Source: UBA6019 sp035535055
GTDB taxonomy: Bacteria > Chloroflexota > Dormibacteria > Dormibacterales > Dormibacteraceae
Direction: 5' to 3'
DNA: 26,374 nt
Assembly: GCA_035535055.1 (NCBI GenBank)
Contig: DATLQT010000026.1
Span: forward strand, 1 to 26,374
A program made the position numbers and the translations under genes. Positions 7,643-15,144 of this stretch are shown here, in pieces (the first letter of the stretch is position 1; each line of letters opens with the position of its first letter). The notes below the pieces were generated by a model. It was not told the origin of the DNA. It saw nothing but the letters and a program-made list of their open reading frames with translations, and made no database searches.

Positions 7643-8287
7643 GTGGCCGCCGCGCCCGGCAGCGACCGGAACCTCAGGGTCTTCGACGAGGTGGTGCCCG
7701 CGCGCGGGCGCCTCGCGTTCCCGATGTACGCGGGTCAGGTCTGCCGGATCGTCGACCTGGAGGGTAAACAGGTGGTGGACTTCCTCTGCTTCGACCTCCA
7801 CGACAACGACGACAAGCTCTCTGTGAACAACACTCTGCTCATGAACCGGACCATCCACATCAGCAAGGGGCACAGCCTCTATTCGACCCGGGCGACGAAG
7901 CTGATGACGATCATCGAGGACCACTGCGGTGTCCACGACCTGATCGCCGGCTCCTGCAGTGAGGGTACGAACCGTGTGCGCTACGGCGTCCGCGGGACCC
8001 CCAACTGCCGCAGCAACTTCGAACTGGCGCTGGAGCCCTACGGCATCCCGCTGAGCGAGATTCCGTACTCCTTCAACATCTTCATGAACGTCCCCGTGAC
8101 GACGGAGAAGACGGAGATCATCGAACCGGTCTCCAAGCCAGGCGACTTCATCGACCTCAAAGCGGAGCGCGACCTCCTGATCGCCATTTCCAACTGTCCG
8201 CAGGAGCGGAACCCCTGCAACGGCTTCAACCCGACCCCGATCGAGGTGATCGCCTACGAGCTGGAGCCCACCGGGCGGGAGATGTAG
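7643..8287 (+). CDS. DUF1989 / urea carboxylase-associated family protein
   Basis: From the GTG at 7643 the product has 214 residues, the usual length for DUF1989. The GTG is preceded by GGCGGGAG and follows the LLM stop by 2 nt. Family features include AGQVCRIVDLEGKQVVDFLCF near the N-terminus, the SVNNT segment, and the pattern DHCGVHDLI...GSCSEGTN...GVRGTPNCRSNF with conserved Cys and His residues that look like a metal or catalytic site. Relatives are found beside urea carboxylase, guanidine carboxylase and riboswitch-controlled guanidine genes, so a role in metabolism of urea-like or carboxylated nitrogen compounds is plausible. No urea carboxylase or allophanate hydrolase is in the window. 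It closes the + strand train. Confidence 0.85.
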   Translation: MAAAPGSDRNLRVFDEVVPARGRLAFPMYAGQVCRIVDLEGKQVVDFLCFDLHDNDDKLSVNNTLLMNRTIHISKGHSLYSTRATKLMTIIEDHCGVHDLIAGSCSEGTNRVRYGVRGTPNCRSNFELALEPYGIPLSEIPYSFNIFMNVPVTTEKTEIIEPVSKPGDFIDLKAERDLLIAISNCPQERNPCNGFNPTPIEVIAYELEPTGREM

Positions 8288-8354
8288 GCAGCAGCGCCAC
8301 CCTTCCAGAGAGGTCCTAGCTCAGCCGGCAGCCGCCCACCGGATCCAGACCTCA

Positions 8355-8393
8355 CCTGGGCGGGCAGTTCCCCCGGGATAGACCTCGCCCAGG
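8355..8393 (+). terminator. Possible stem-loop downstream of the DUF1989 gene
   Basis: A perfect 8-bp inverted repeat, CCTGGGCG and CGCCCAGG, is separated by 23 nt and lies about 70 nt past the DUF1989 stop. No T tract follows, so it is at best an atypical terminator or RNA-stabilising hairpin. I saw no gene in 8288-8530. Confidence 0.25.
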
Positions 8394-8529
8394 CAAGCGG
8401 CTTGGGAGGAGGCAGTTGAGGTGACAACTCAAGTGGAGAGCGGTCGCTCAAGGTCCACGCGGTATTGCACGCATTCGGAATCGGCGAGTCGCCGTCGGAC
8501 GGCGCCTTCAGAGAGGACACGGCTGGGCC

Positions 8530-8898
8530 CGAGGTTTTCACGCCCAAGACCACCCCTTCGAGGTGGAGACAAGGGAGGAGGTGATCGCGCTCAACAACTC
8601 GGTCCCTCAGGGCCTCAGCGCAGCTTCTTCACTACCGACTTCCCGGTCGGCCAAGCGCCGGCTTCGCTGGCGCCGCGGGACAGGACTTCGGTCTCGCGAG
8701 CGTGAACGTGGGGAGCTCGGGGCCGGAGACCGGCCGGGCCTTCGGCGGCGAGAAGGCAAGGGCGCAGGCCGCCAGGCCGGTTCCGATGCCCCGAAGGCCG
8801 ATGTGCGTCGCCAGACCTGCACGGTCAACCATGGCAAGGGCCTGCCGCTTGCGCAGGGCGTGTCCTTCTGCGTGGACAAGGACTCGGCCACGGCCTGA
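8530..8898 (+). pseudogene. C-terminal remnant of an ALDH7-type aldehyde dehydrogenase, multiply frameshifted
   Basis: Pieces of one aldehyde dehydrogenase C-terminus appear in order in three frames. FEVETREEVIALNNSVPQGL begins at 8557. FFTTDF follows at 8625 in a second frame. GQDFGLASVNVGSSGPETG and RAFGGEK (about 8681-8755) sit in the third frame. GSDAPKADVRRQTCTVN and LPLAQGVSF (about 8779-8868) return to the first. These match the end of piperideine-6-carboxylate/aminoadipate-semialdehyde dehydrogenases (family consensus ALNN.VPQGL, FGGEK, GSDAWK.YMRRQT, LPLAQG). At least three frameshifts are needed, and the N-terminal two thirds including the catalytic Cys are absent upstream. An EVFTP-like piece near 8531 may be the first surviving trace. 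It is a dead gene, not a sequencing slip, because most of the gene is gone. Confidence 0.85.
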
Positions 8899-8919
8899 GC
8901 CGGAGGGGGAGCGGAACGG

Positions 8920-9396
8920 TCAGGTGCCGATCCGCTCCCCCTCCAGCTTCCGGAAGTCCCAGCTGTACTCGCGCTCCGGATGGAGCCGGAGCCAGGCGTG
9001 GCGGCCGTCCCAGCCCATGCCGCTGGCGCGGTATCGGCGCACGTAATCCGCCTCAACAGGCGCCAGGTCCGGGACCGGCTCCCCGACCCGCGGCACCTCG
9101 CCGAGCACACTGACGGTGCCGCCGAACTCGACGCCCCGGAGCTCGAGGTACTCGCCCTCACCGGCGTCGACCACGGCCGAGCAGCGCGGGTTCCGCTGCA
9201 GGTCCGTCCAGCGCTGGCTGCGCACGAGCGAGTAGAACCACATCGCCTCTCCGTCCCAGACGTACCAGAGCGGCGAGACGTGCGGGCGCCCGTCGGAACT
9301 CGCCGTGCCCAGCCGGCAGACGAGCTGCTCTCGGAGGAAGGCGTCCCGCTCGTCGGGGGTCATCGCGATCCCGCGGGCGCCGCGCTGCGGCTTCAC
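8920..9396 (-). CDS. Pyridoxamine 5'-phosphate oxidase-fold (PPOX) protein
   Basis: The product has 158 residues from the GTG at 9396, or 147 from the ATG at 9363, which has GGGA just upstream. It carries the split-barrel flavin-binding pattern of the PPOX class: CRLGTASSDGRPHVSPLWYV, then MWFYSLVRSQRWTDLQRNPRCSAVVD, and a C-terminal YSWDFRKLEGE. Short members of this type bind FMN, F420 or heme and reduce small substrates or quinones. The GTG overlaps the TAG stop of the degraded enoyl-CoA hydratase remnant (TAGTG), so translation may once have been coupled. It lies last on the - strand gene string and its reading frame is intact. Physiological substrate unknown. Confidence 0.86.
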   Translation of the reverse strand: MKPQRGARGIAMTPDERDAFLREQLVCRLGTASSDGRPHVSPLWYVWDGEAMWFYSLVRSQRWTDLQRNPRCSAVVDAGEGEYLELRGVEFGGTVSVLGEVPRVGEPVPDLAPVEADYVRRYRASGMGWDGRHAWLRLHPEREYSWDFRKLEGERIGT

Positions 9397-9851
9397 TATT
9401 CGCCGCCCCAGGCCGGCGGCCGCTTCTCGGCAAAGGCGGTGCTCCCCTCGGCTGCATCGCGGCTGCCGCCTACGCGGTTGAAGAGACTGTCCTCCACGGC
9501 CTGGCCCTGCTCGAGAGGCGGCTCGAGCCCGCGCAGCACCGCCTCCTCGACGGCGCGCAGAGCGAGCGGCCCCCGCTGCAGCAGCACCTCAGCCAGCCGG
9601 AGCGCCTCGGGCTTCACCTCCGCTGGCTCTAGCACACGGTTGACAAACCCCCGGGCGCGGCCGGTCTCGGCGTAGACCGGCTCGCCGGTCAGGATCAGCT
9701 CCATAGAGCGCGCGAGGGAGACTGTCCGGGGCAGCCGCTGGGTCTCGCGATGACCTCGAGTCCGATCTCCAGGAAGAGGCATCGGTGCCGCCATCGCGAG
9801 AGAGCTCGCCACGGCGGCCGCCATGGTGGCACGGGCATCCGCCAGCCGGCA
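9396..9851 (-). pseudogene. Enoyl-CoA hydratase/isomerase remnant, N-terminus lost and frameshifted
   Basis: About 119 codons (9755 down to 9396) read cleanly as the C-terminal half of a crotonase: ETQRLPRTVSLARSMELILT, AETGRARGFVNRVLEP, then the GPLALRAVEEAVLRGLE helix and the ending STAFAEKRPPAWGGE. The family normally has about 260 residues. Upstream, LEIGLEVIAR (about 9743-9775), which should precede the QRLPR segment, lies in another frame, and a CRLADARAT piece (about 9851-9825) resembles the CDLRIA.ERAT stretch. The oxyanion-hole and first catalytic regions are missing, and the remaining open frame runs into the 3' end of the amine oxidase gene. I read it as a pseudogene, although the C-terminal half alone could still be translated. 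Confidence 0.78.
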
Positions 9852-9897
9852 CCGCTCACGAGGAAGTCCTAGGCGACCCTCGGCTGGGACGGCCAGC

Positions 9898-11130
9898 TCA
9901 GGCCTCCGCCAGCACTTCGCGGCTGACGCGGTAGCCCGACTTGATGGCTCCCTCCATGCCACCCGGTCCGACGCGGTCGTCGGTGTGCTCCCCGGCGAAG
10001 AAAAGGCGCCCCTCCAGCGGGGCCGCGATGAGCGGCAGCACGGCCTGGCGCTGGTCGCCGATCGGGGCCCGGACTACGGCCCGCGTCCAGGGGTCGCGGG
10101 TCCAGGACTTCACGTAGCCGTGGAGGCGGCGGATCGGCCGGCCCACGACCGAGCTCATGGTGGCGTCGATCTGGTCCAGGATCTCGCCGTCCGGGATGCC
10201 GACCGGCTCGACGTCGCCCGCCGCAAGGCCGCTGATCACGATCTTGTCGCCGGGCTGGTTGGCGGAGTGCTCCATCACGAAGCCGGGCATCCGGTCCGTG
10301 TAGCAGCTCGACCCGATCGCGTCCTTGACAAGGTCCCGCTCGGCGTACTGCACGATGAGGCGGGTCGCGTTCCCGTATCGCAGCTGCAGCAGCGCCGCCA
10401 CCTTCTCCCTCGGCAGCACCGGCTCGAAGGCGAGCTCGGAGACGAGCGGCCCGGGCACCGTCACCACGACGCGATCGCCGCGGAAGGTCTCCCGGTCGGT
10501 CTCGACGGTGACGCCGGCAGAGCCCCAGCCGACGACGCGCGCCGGCTGCTCCAGGCGCACGTCGAGGTCTTTCGCCAGAGCCTGCGGCAGCAGGTCGTTG
10601 CCGCCCATGATCTTCCGATAGCCGTGCCCCCAGGAGAGCTCGACGTTGAGCTCCCCGGCGTCGGCCAGGCGCAGCGGGGCGGCGGGAGTGGACTGGGCGA
10701 TGGCGGTGAGCAGCACCTCTGCCGGTGGGGAGAGGTGCGCGCGCCGGAGCCACTGAGCCACGGACTCGTAGTTGCCGGGCGGCGTCTGGCGGATGGCCAG
10801 CCGGAGTTCGCCCGAGATCTCCTCCGCAGCCTCTTGGGGCAGCCGCCTGCCACCGAAGAGGAGCACGGGGGCGCCTTCGCCCAGCTCGATGCCCTCGCTC
10901 AGCTGGAGGCGGTGGCGACGGCAGAGTTCGGCGATGTTGTTCTGCCCCGGGTAGATGATCTCCGCCCCGACGTCGGCGAACTGACCGTCGTCCAACCCCT
11001 CGCGGAGGGTGAAGACGCGGCCGCCGACCCGCGACCTCGCCTCCAGCACCACGGCCTCGTGCCCCGCCCGCTGCATCTCCATGGCGGTGACCAAGCCGGA
11101 GAGCCCCGCGCCGACGATCAGAACCCTCAT
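9898..11130 (-). CDS. Flavin-containing amine oxidase (FAD-dependent monoamine oxidase family)
   Basis: The product has 410 residues from the ATG at 11130, preceded by GGAG at a normal distance; the longer open frame upstream is not needed. The N-terminal Rossmann dinucleotide motif VLIVGAGLSGL (residues 3-13) is followed by VVLEARSRVGGRVFT, the classic FAD-binding pair of the MAO/polyamine oxidase family. The C-terminal FAD-contact motif LFFAGEHTDDRVGPGGMEGA is present near residue 385. It should oxidise a primary, secondary or cyclic amine to an imine or aldehyde with release of H2O2. It starts 19 nt after the SDR stop and is probably the last intact oxidative step in the M20-M24-SDR-MAO operon. 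No signal peptide is seen; cytosolic. Confidence 0.92.
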   Translation of the reverse strand: MRVLIVGAGLSGLVTAMEMQRAGHEAVVLEARSRVGGRVFTLREGLDDGQFADVGAEIIYPGQNNIAELCRRHRLQLSEGIELGEGAPVLLFGGRRLPQEAAEEISGELRLAIRQTPPGNYESVAQWLRRAHLSPPAEVLLTAIAQSTPAAPLRLADAGELNVELSWGHGYRKIMGGNDLLPQALAKDLDVRLEQPARVVGWGSAGVTVETDRETFRGDRVVVTVPGPLVSELAFEPVLPREKVAALLQLRYGNATRLIVQYAERDLVKDAIGSSCYTDRMPGFVMEHSANQPGDKIVISGLAAGDVEPVGIPDGEILDQIDATMSSVVGRPIRRLHGYVKSWTRDPWTRAVVRAPIGDQRQAVLPLIAAPLEGRLFFAGEHTDDRVGPGGMEGAIKSGYRVSREVLAEA

Positions 11131-11149
11131 CCGGAAATCTCCATCCAGC

Positions 11150-11884
11150 TCACATGATGCGTCCGCCGTCCAGCACGACCACGATGCCGGTGGCGTCGGG
11201 CCAGCTGGCGATGTCGAGACCGGCGCGGGCGATGTCCTCTGGCTGCGCGATCCGCTTGAGCGGCATCTCATGCTCCAGTACCTGCTGCTGCACGTCCGGT
11301 GCGATGGAGAACCACATCTCCGTCGCCACCGGGCCCGGCGCGATGGCGTTGCAGCGAACCTCCGGCGCCAGCGCCCTGGCCAGGGTCTTCGTGAGGCCGA
11401 TCAGGCCGGCCTTGGTCGCCCCGTAAGGCGGCCCGTGCAACGAGCCGGCCACGCCGCCGTCGCTGCTCACGTTCAGGATCGCGCCGCGCGTGGCCCGCAG
11501 CCCTGGCGCCAGCGCCTGGGCCAAAAAGGTGGGGGCAGTCAGGTTCAGCGCCACCGCCCGCTCCCAGGCCTCCGGGGTCATGTCGTCGAGCGTGCACTCC
11601 TCGCTCACGCCGGCGTTGTTCACGAGCAGGCTCGCCTCGCCGATCGCCCGCGCCGCCTCGGCGAGGGTGGCGATCCCCTGCTTCGCAGTGAGGTCCGCCC
11701 GCAGGCCCTGCGCCACGCCGCCCAGCTCGGCGGCCAGGCGTTCTGTTTCCCTCGCGTCCGCGTCCCGGCTGAGGTAGGAGAAGACCACCCGGTGGCCGCG
11801 CCGCACAGCCTCCAGCACGAAGGCGCGCCCGATGCCGCGCGAGCCCCCGGTGACGACGCTGAGCGGCGCCGCCTCGCTGATCAT
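11150..11884 (-). CDS. Short-chain dehydrogenase/reductase (SDR, classical)
   Basis: The 244-residue product has the classical SDR layout. The cofactor motif TGGSRGIG is at residues 12-19, and NNAG is at 89-92. The catalytic residues are Asn114, Ser140 or Ser141, Tyr154 and Lys158 (YGATK). The C-terminal PEDIA...LDGG pattern is also normal. The SYLSRDAD segment after the second strand lacks an acidic residue at its tip and favours NADP(H), though this is weak evidence. The ATG at 11884 overlaps the stop of the upstream M24 gene (ATGA), so the two are coupled. It would interconvert an alcohol or hydroxy acid and a carbonyl in the same pathway; substrate unknown. Confidence 0.92.
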   Translation of the reverse strand: MISEAAPLSVVTGGSRGIGRAFVLEAVRRGHRVVFSYLSRDADARETERLAAELGGVAQGLRADLTAKQGIATLAEAARAIGEASLLVNNAGVSEECTLDDMTPEAWERAVALNLTAPTFLAQALAPGLRATRGAILNVSSDGGVAGSLHGPPYGATKAGLIGLTKTLARALAPEVRCNAIAPGPVATEMWFSIAPDVQQQVLEHEMPLKRIAQPEDIARAGLDIASWPDATGIVVVLDGGRIM

Positions 11885-13053
11885 TGCTTCACGAAGAGCT
11901 GCTTCGGGAAGTCCGCCAGCAGCTCCACTCCCGAGTCCGTGACGCGGAACGTCTCACTGAGCTCGTAACCCCAGCCCTGCATCCACATGCCCAGCATCAG
12001 GTGGAAGGTCATGTTCGGCTCGAGCATTGTCTGGTCACCCTCCCGCAGGCTCGCGGTGTGATCGGCCCAGTTGGGCGGGTAGTTGAGCCCGATCGAGTAG
12101 CCGATCCGGGACGGCTTGGAAAAGCCATGCCGGGCGATGGTCTCCCGCCAGGCCCGCTCCACGTCCTGGCACAGGGCGCCCGGCTTGACGACCGCGAGCG
12201 CCGCCTCCATCCCCTCCCTGGTGGCGGTTTCGAGCCGGCGCATCTCGTCCGGCGGTCGGCCCAGCCAGACCGTCCGGGAGATGCCGCAGTGGTAGTGGAG
12301 CCGGCAGCCGCTGAGCTCGAGACAGGTCGCGGTGCCCTCCCGGAACGGCCGGTCCGACCAAGCCGCGTGGGGGGTGGCGGCGTTGTCGCCACTCAACAGG
12401 GAGGGTGGGTTGGCCGGAGCCTGGCCGCCGAACTCGGTCGTGCCCCGGATCTGAGCCTCCGAGATCAGGGCCGCGGCGTCGCACTCGCGGACGCCGACGG
12501 CGACGGCGTCGATCGCCACCCGCATCACCTGCTCCGCGATCCGGGCAGCCTGGCGCATCACCTCGATCTCGCGCGCCGACTTGTAGGTCCGGATCCAGCT
12601 GACCAGCAGGTAGGCGTCTTTCCAGGTGGCGTCCGCCAGCTCCTGCCGCAGCACCTGCAGGTTCTTGGCGGAGAAGTAGTAGGCGTCGCTCTCATAGCCG
12701 ATCCGCCCCCTCGCGTAGCCGCACTCCGCGAGCACACTCGCCACGTACTGCATCGGGTGCTTCACCGGGTGCTCGACGTAGTCGTCGGCGTAGGCGAGGA
12801 TGCGGTCGTGCGGCAAGTTGGTGGTGAGCCGCGCGCTCTGTGCGTCCATGCCGCGCCCGACCCAGATCGGCGGCTCCGCCGCCGCCGGGACAATCACCGC
12901 CTGGGGGACGTAGAACGACCAGGCGTCATAGCCGGTCAGGTAGTTCATGTTGGCCGGGTCGGTCACGAGCAGCACGTCCAGTCCACGCTCGGTCATCCGG
13001 GCCCGCGTCTTCTCCTGCCGCTCCCGATACTCCTCTTCGGGAAAGTCCGCCAT
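11881..13053 (-). CDS. M24-fold hydrolase, ectoine hydrolase (DoeA/EutD)-like, lacking aminopeptidase metal ligands
   Basis: The 390-residue product shows close resemblance along its whole length to ectoine hydrolase DoeA and creatinase-type M24 proteins: VTDPANMNYLTGYDAWSFYV near residue 30, GRGMDAQSAR, and DDYVEHPVKHPMQYVA. The metal site of true M24 peptidases is broken. The first Asp is Glu246 (CLELSG), the second is Gly257 (HYHCGISRT), and the expected His is Tyr319 (GYSIGLNYPP). Only Glu345 and Glu367 remain. This matches the metal-independent creatinase/DoeA branch, which hydrolyses non-peptide C-N bonds. It overlaps the M20 gene by 4 nt upstream and the SDR by 4 nt downstream. Ectoine hydrolysis is possible but no other ectoine gene (DoeB, DoeC, DoeD) is seen, so I do not assign the symbol. 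Confidence 0.88.
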   Translation of the reverse strand: MADFPEEEYRERQEKTRARMTERGLDVLLVTDPANMNYLTGYDAWSFYVPQAVIVPAAAEPPIWVGRGMDAQSARLTTNLPHDRILAYADDYVEHPVKHPMQYVASVLAECGYARGRIGYESDAYYFSAKNLQVLRQELADATWKDAYLLVSWIRTYKSAREIEVMRQAARIAEQVMRVAIDAVAVGVRECDAAALISEAQIRGTTEFGGQAPANPPSLLSGDNAATPHAAWSDRPFREGTATCLELSGCRLHYHCGISRTVWLGRPPDEMRRLETATREGMEAALAVVKPGALCQDVERAWRETIARHGFSKPSRIGYSIGLNYPPNWADHTASLREGDQTMLEPNMTFHLMLGMWMQGWGYELSETFRVTDSGVELLADFPKQLFVKQ

Positions 13054-14270
13054 CAGTCACCTCCACTCGTGCTGCCGTCAGGTTCCGCAAGGAGCAGGTT
13101 CTCGAAGACCACCTGGGCCTTCGCCAGCTCCTCCAGGTCGATCCACTCGTCGGGCCGGTGAGCAGCCTCCTCGAGGTTACCGGGCCCGAAGAGCACGCAG
13201 GGGACCTTGGCCCGGTGCACAAAGAAGCCGGCATCGCTGGCGGCGCGCCACGCCGCCAGCCGGCGGGGAAGGCCGGCCGCCTCCATCGCGTCGCCGAGCG
13301 CGCGAACGAGCTCGTGCTCCTCCGGGATTTCGAAGGCAAGGTAGTCCGGGCCCTCCTGGATCTCCACCTCGAGCCAAGGGACCTGCTGGCGCGCACGGGC
13401 CACCGCTCCCTCCAGCTGCCGCAGCACGCCCTCGCGGGTCTCGTCCGGGTTGAAGCGACGGTCCACCTCGATCACACAGCGGTCGGGTACCACGTAGGGT
13501 CGGGTGCCGCCGTGAATGGTGCCCACGGTCAGGCTCGGCGAGCCGAAGCGGGGGTGGGAGAGCGCGGCCAGCTCCCGCCCGACGGCCTCCAGCTCCAGCA
13601 CCAGCCTGGCCGCGGCCACGACCGCGTTGCGCCCGAGGGCCGGCGACGCGGCGTGGGCCGAGGCACCGCTCACCACCAGCTCATAGTTGAGGAGGCCGCG
13701 GTTGCCGGTGACCAGTTGGAGACCGGTCGGCTCCGCCAGCACCGCGAGGTCGGCTTCGAGTCCCCGGGCCACCAGGGCCCGGGTTCCGGCCGAGTCCTCC
13801 TCCTCACCCACCATGGCCGCGAGCATCACGTCGCCTGCGGGCTCGAGGCCACGGGCGCGGAGGTCGAGCACGGCCGCCAGCGCGGCCGCCAGGCCGCCCT
13901 TCATGTCGCAGGCGCCGCGGCCGATCATGCGGCCGTCGACGACCTCGGCCCCGTAGGGGTCCCGCGTCCAGCCCTCGCCGACCGGCACCGTGTCCAGGTG
14001 CCCGGTGAGAACCAGGCGGGGGCGCCGGCCCACCTCCCAACGGGCGATCAGGTTGGGGCGTCCTGGGGCGACTTCGTGGAGCTCGACCGCGAGCCCCGCC
14101 TCCCGGCACCACCCGGCCATGGCCTCCGCCAGCTGGCCTTCCGCTCCGGTGACCGAGGGGATGCGGAGCATCCGCTCCAGGACCTGGCGGGCGGTGACCT
14201 CCACTCCTGCAGAGATTGCCACAGGCCGCAAGTGGGCGGGGGTTGGCGGGAGCGCCACGATCGTGCACAA
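13053..14270 (-). CDS. M20 family amidohydrolase/deacylase (ArgE/DapE-like)
   Basis: The 405-residue product (from the TTG at 14270) has the complete M20 dinuclear zinc site: His91 and Asp93 (TGHLDTVPVG), Asp122 (RGACDMKGG), Glu156 and Glu157 (VGEEEDSAGT), Glu180 (AEPTG) and His371 (EEAAHRPDEW). A dimerisation lid with the GASAHAASP His lies between. The family removes acyl groups from N-acyl amino acids or splits carbamoyl/succinyl amides. Conserved homology starts near residue 25, so a GTG at 14222 or 14204 (with AGGAG-like bases close by) could be the true start. It heads a - strand operon, and its stop overlaps the next gene. Paired with a DoeA-like enzyme it could deacylate that enzyme's product, though DoeB itself belongs to a different family. 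Confidence 0.9.
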   Translation of the reverse strand: MCTIVALPPTPAHLRPVAISAGVEVTARQVLERMLRIPSVTGAEGQLAEAMAGWCREAGLAVELHEVAPGRPNLIARWEVGRRPRLVLTGHLDTVPVGEGWTRDPYGAEVVDGRMIGRGACDMKGGLAAALAAVLDLRARGLEPAGDVMLAAMVGEEEDSAGTRALVARGLEADLAVLAEPTGLQLVTGNRGLLNYELVVSGASAHAASPALGRNAVVAAARLVLELEAVGRELAALSHPRFGSPSLTVGTIHGGTRPYVVPDRCVIEVDRRFNPDETREGVLRQLEGAVARARQQVPWLEVEIQEGPDYLAFEIPEEHELVRALGDAMEAAGLPRRLAAWRAASDAGFFVHRAKVPCVLFGPGNLEEAAHRPDEWIDLEELAKAQVVFENLLLAEPDGSTSGGD

Positions 14271-14477
14271 AGATCAGCACCGCGTCGAGCTGCTGATCGA
14301 GCGATGCCCCTCGCGGGCGAACATCGTGGTCGAAGGCGCTGACCGACTGTCGGGTGTAAACGAGCAGCATCGGCGTCGGCCGGCCGTGCTCAGCCGCCGA
14401 TCGCAGGCGATCCAGCGCTTCGGCCCCGCCCTCGCGTGTCCTGCCTCGTTTCCTCGTTCCGGCTCATCGTCAGATCC
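14271..14477 (-). other. Unassigned spacer with a protein-like open frame
   Basis: The spacer lies between the VapC-like gene and the M20 gene. On the - strand a frame running from about 14455 through 14257 reads as plausible protein (for example ALDRLRSAAEHG, then MLLVYTRQSVSAFDHDV and LDQQLDAVLIFVHD) before entering the M20 gene out of frame. I do not recognise it. It may be a gene remnant or chance. Confidence 0.2.
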
Positions 14478-14912
14478 TCAGACCAGGGTCACGGCCATCC
14501 GGTGCGCCAGTCGCACCGCACCGAAGTGCCGGCCGTCTACCGTGAGCAGCTCCTCCACGTGATTCCGCTCTGCGCTCGCCAGGAGCAGTGCGTCGACATA
14601 GGAGAGCCGCAGCTGGCCGTAGAGGGCGAGTAGAGCCGCCGCCCGCTGGTGATCCGCGTCGATCGTGGCGAGCACCTCCACGGCGCTTTCCCGTGCCCAA
14701 CGCAACACCTCGAGCGCCGGCTCGGCCGAGTTGGGAGGGGAGTACCGCATCCGAAAAAAGGTGTACGCCTCGCCAACGACCTCCCAACTCGTGCAGAGTG
14801 CGCGTCCCTTCCTGGCGCTTACCGCAATTGCAGCCTCGGAGGCGGCGTGATGCCCGTCGCCGGCGTACAGGAAGCCAACGATCGGGCCCGTGTCCAAAAG
14901 GACTGCCCGCAC
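14478..14912 (-). CDS. PIN-domain toxin, VapC-like ribonuclease
   Basis: The 144-residue product has a PIN fold. Acidic residues placed for Mg binding are Asp7 (LLDTGPIVGFL), Glu44 (SWEVVGEAY), Asp107 (LSYVDALLLA) and Asp126 (TVDGRHF). VapC toxins cleave tRNA or rRNA when their antitoxin is lost. The upstream gene, 3 bp away on the same strand, encodes a ribbon-helix-helix protein, which completes a type II pair. Nothing looks broken. Such pairs are often carried by mobile or variable regions, in keeping with the gene remnants nearby. Confidence 0.9.
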   Translation of the reverse strand: MRAVLLDTGPIVGFLYAGDGHHAASEAAIAVSARKGRALCTSWEVVGEAYTFFRMRYSPPNSAEPALEVLRWARESAVEVLATIDADHQRAAALLALYGQLRLSYVDALLLASAERNHVEELLTVDGRHFGAVRLAHRMAVTLV

Positions 14913-14915
14913 TTC

Positions 14916-15137
14916 TCAGCCGTACACCACCCCGTCCACCTCCTCCGAAAGGTTGGCCAGTGGTCCCTTAACGACGCCCGAGAACGGGAGGAAGTGGTCC
15001 AGCTGGCTCGAGGAGTCGGGGAGCGCATCGACCGCCTCCACGATCAGCTGGCTCTGTGAGATGCCCTTCTGGCGGGCAAGACGGCGAATCCGCTTGTCCA
15101 CCTCGGGCGGCACCACGATCTGCTTGCGCACATACAT
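14916..15137 (-). CDS. Ribbon-helix-helix antitoxin, VapB/CopG-like
   Basis: The product has 73 residues from the ATG at 15137; a longer frame to 15176 adds a Cys-containing stretch that looks non-native. The N-terminal strand-helix-helix YVRKQIVVPPEVDKRIRRLA followed by GISQSQLIVEAVDAL is a typical RHH DNA-binding domain (residues 1-45). The remaining C-terminal tail would wrap the toxin. It should neutralise the VapC-like protein and repress its own promoter. The gene order antitoxin-toxin with a 3-bp gap is usual. No Shine-Dalgarno precedes the ATG, and a -10-like TACAAT sits 7 nt upstream, suggesting a leaderless message. Confidence 0.85.
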   Translation of the reverse strand: MYVRKQIVVPPEVDKRIRRLARQKGISQSQLIVEAVDALPDSSSQLDHFLPFSGVVKGPLANLSEEVDGVVYG

Positions 15138-15144
15138 GCCGCAG

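Noticed and set aside
9823..11157. 444-codon + strand open frame opposite the amine oxidase
   Set aside because: It is antisense to a gene with clear FAD motifs. Its product is rich in Arg, Ala, Gly and His with no family pattern, as expected of long frames opposite GC-rich genes.
11884..13161. 425-codon + strand open frame opposite the M24 gene
   Set aside because: It mirrors the codon structure of a well-recognised M24 protein, has no motif of its own, and its low-complexity Arg/Pro/Leu composition marks it as a shadow.
12840..14342. 500-codon + strand open frame opposite the M20 gene
   Set aside because: It lies antisense to the M20 zinc-site motifs and has no recognisable domain.
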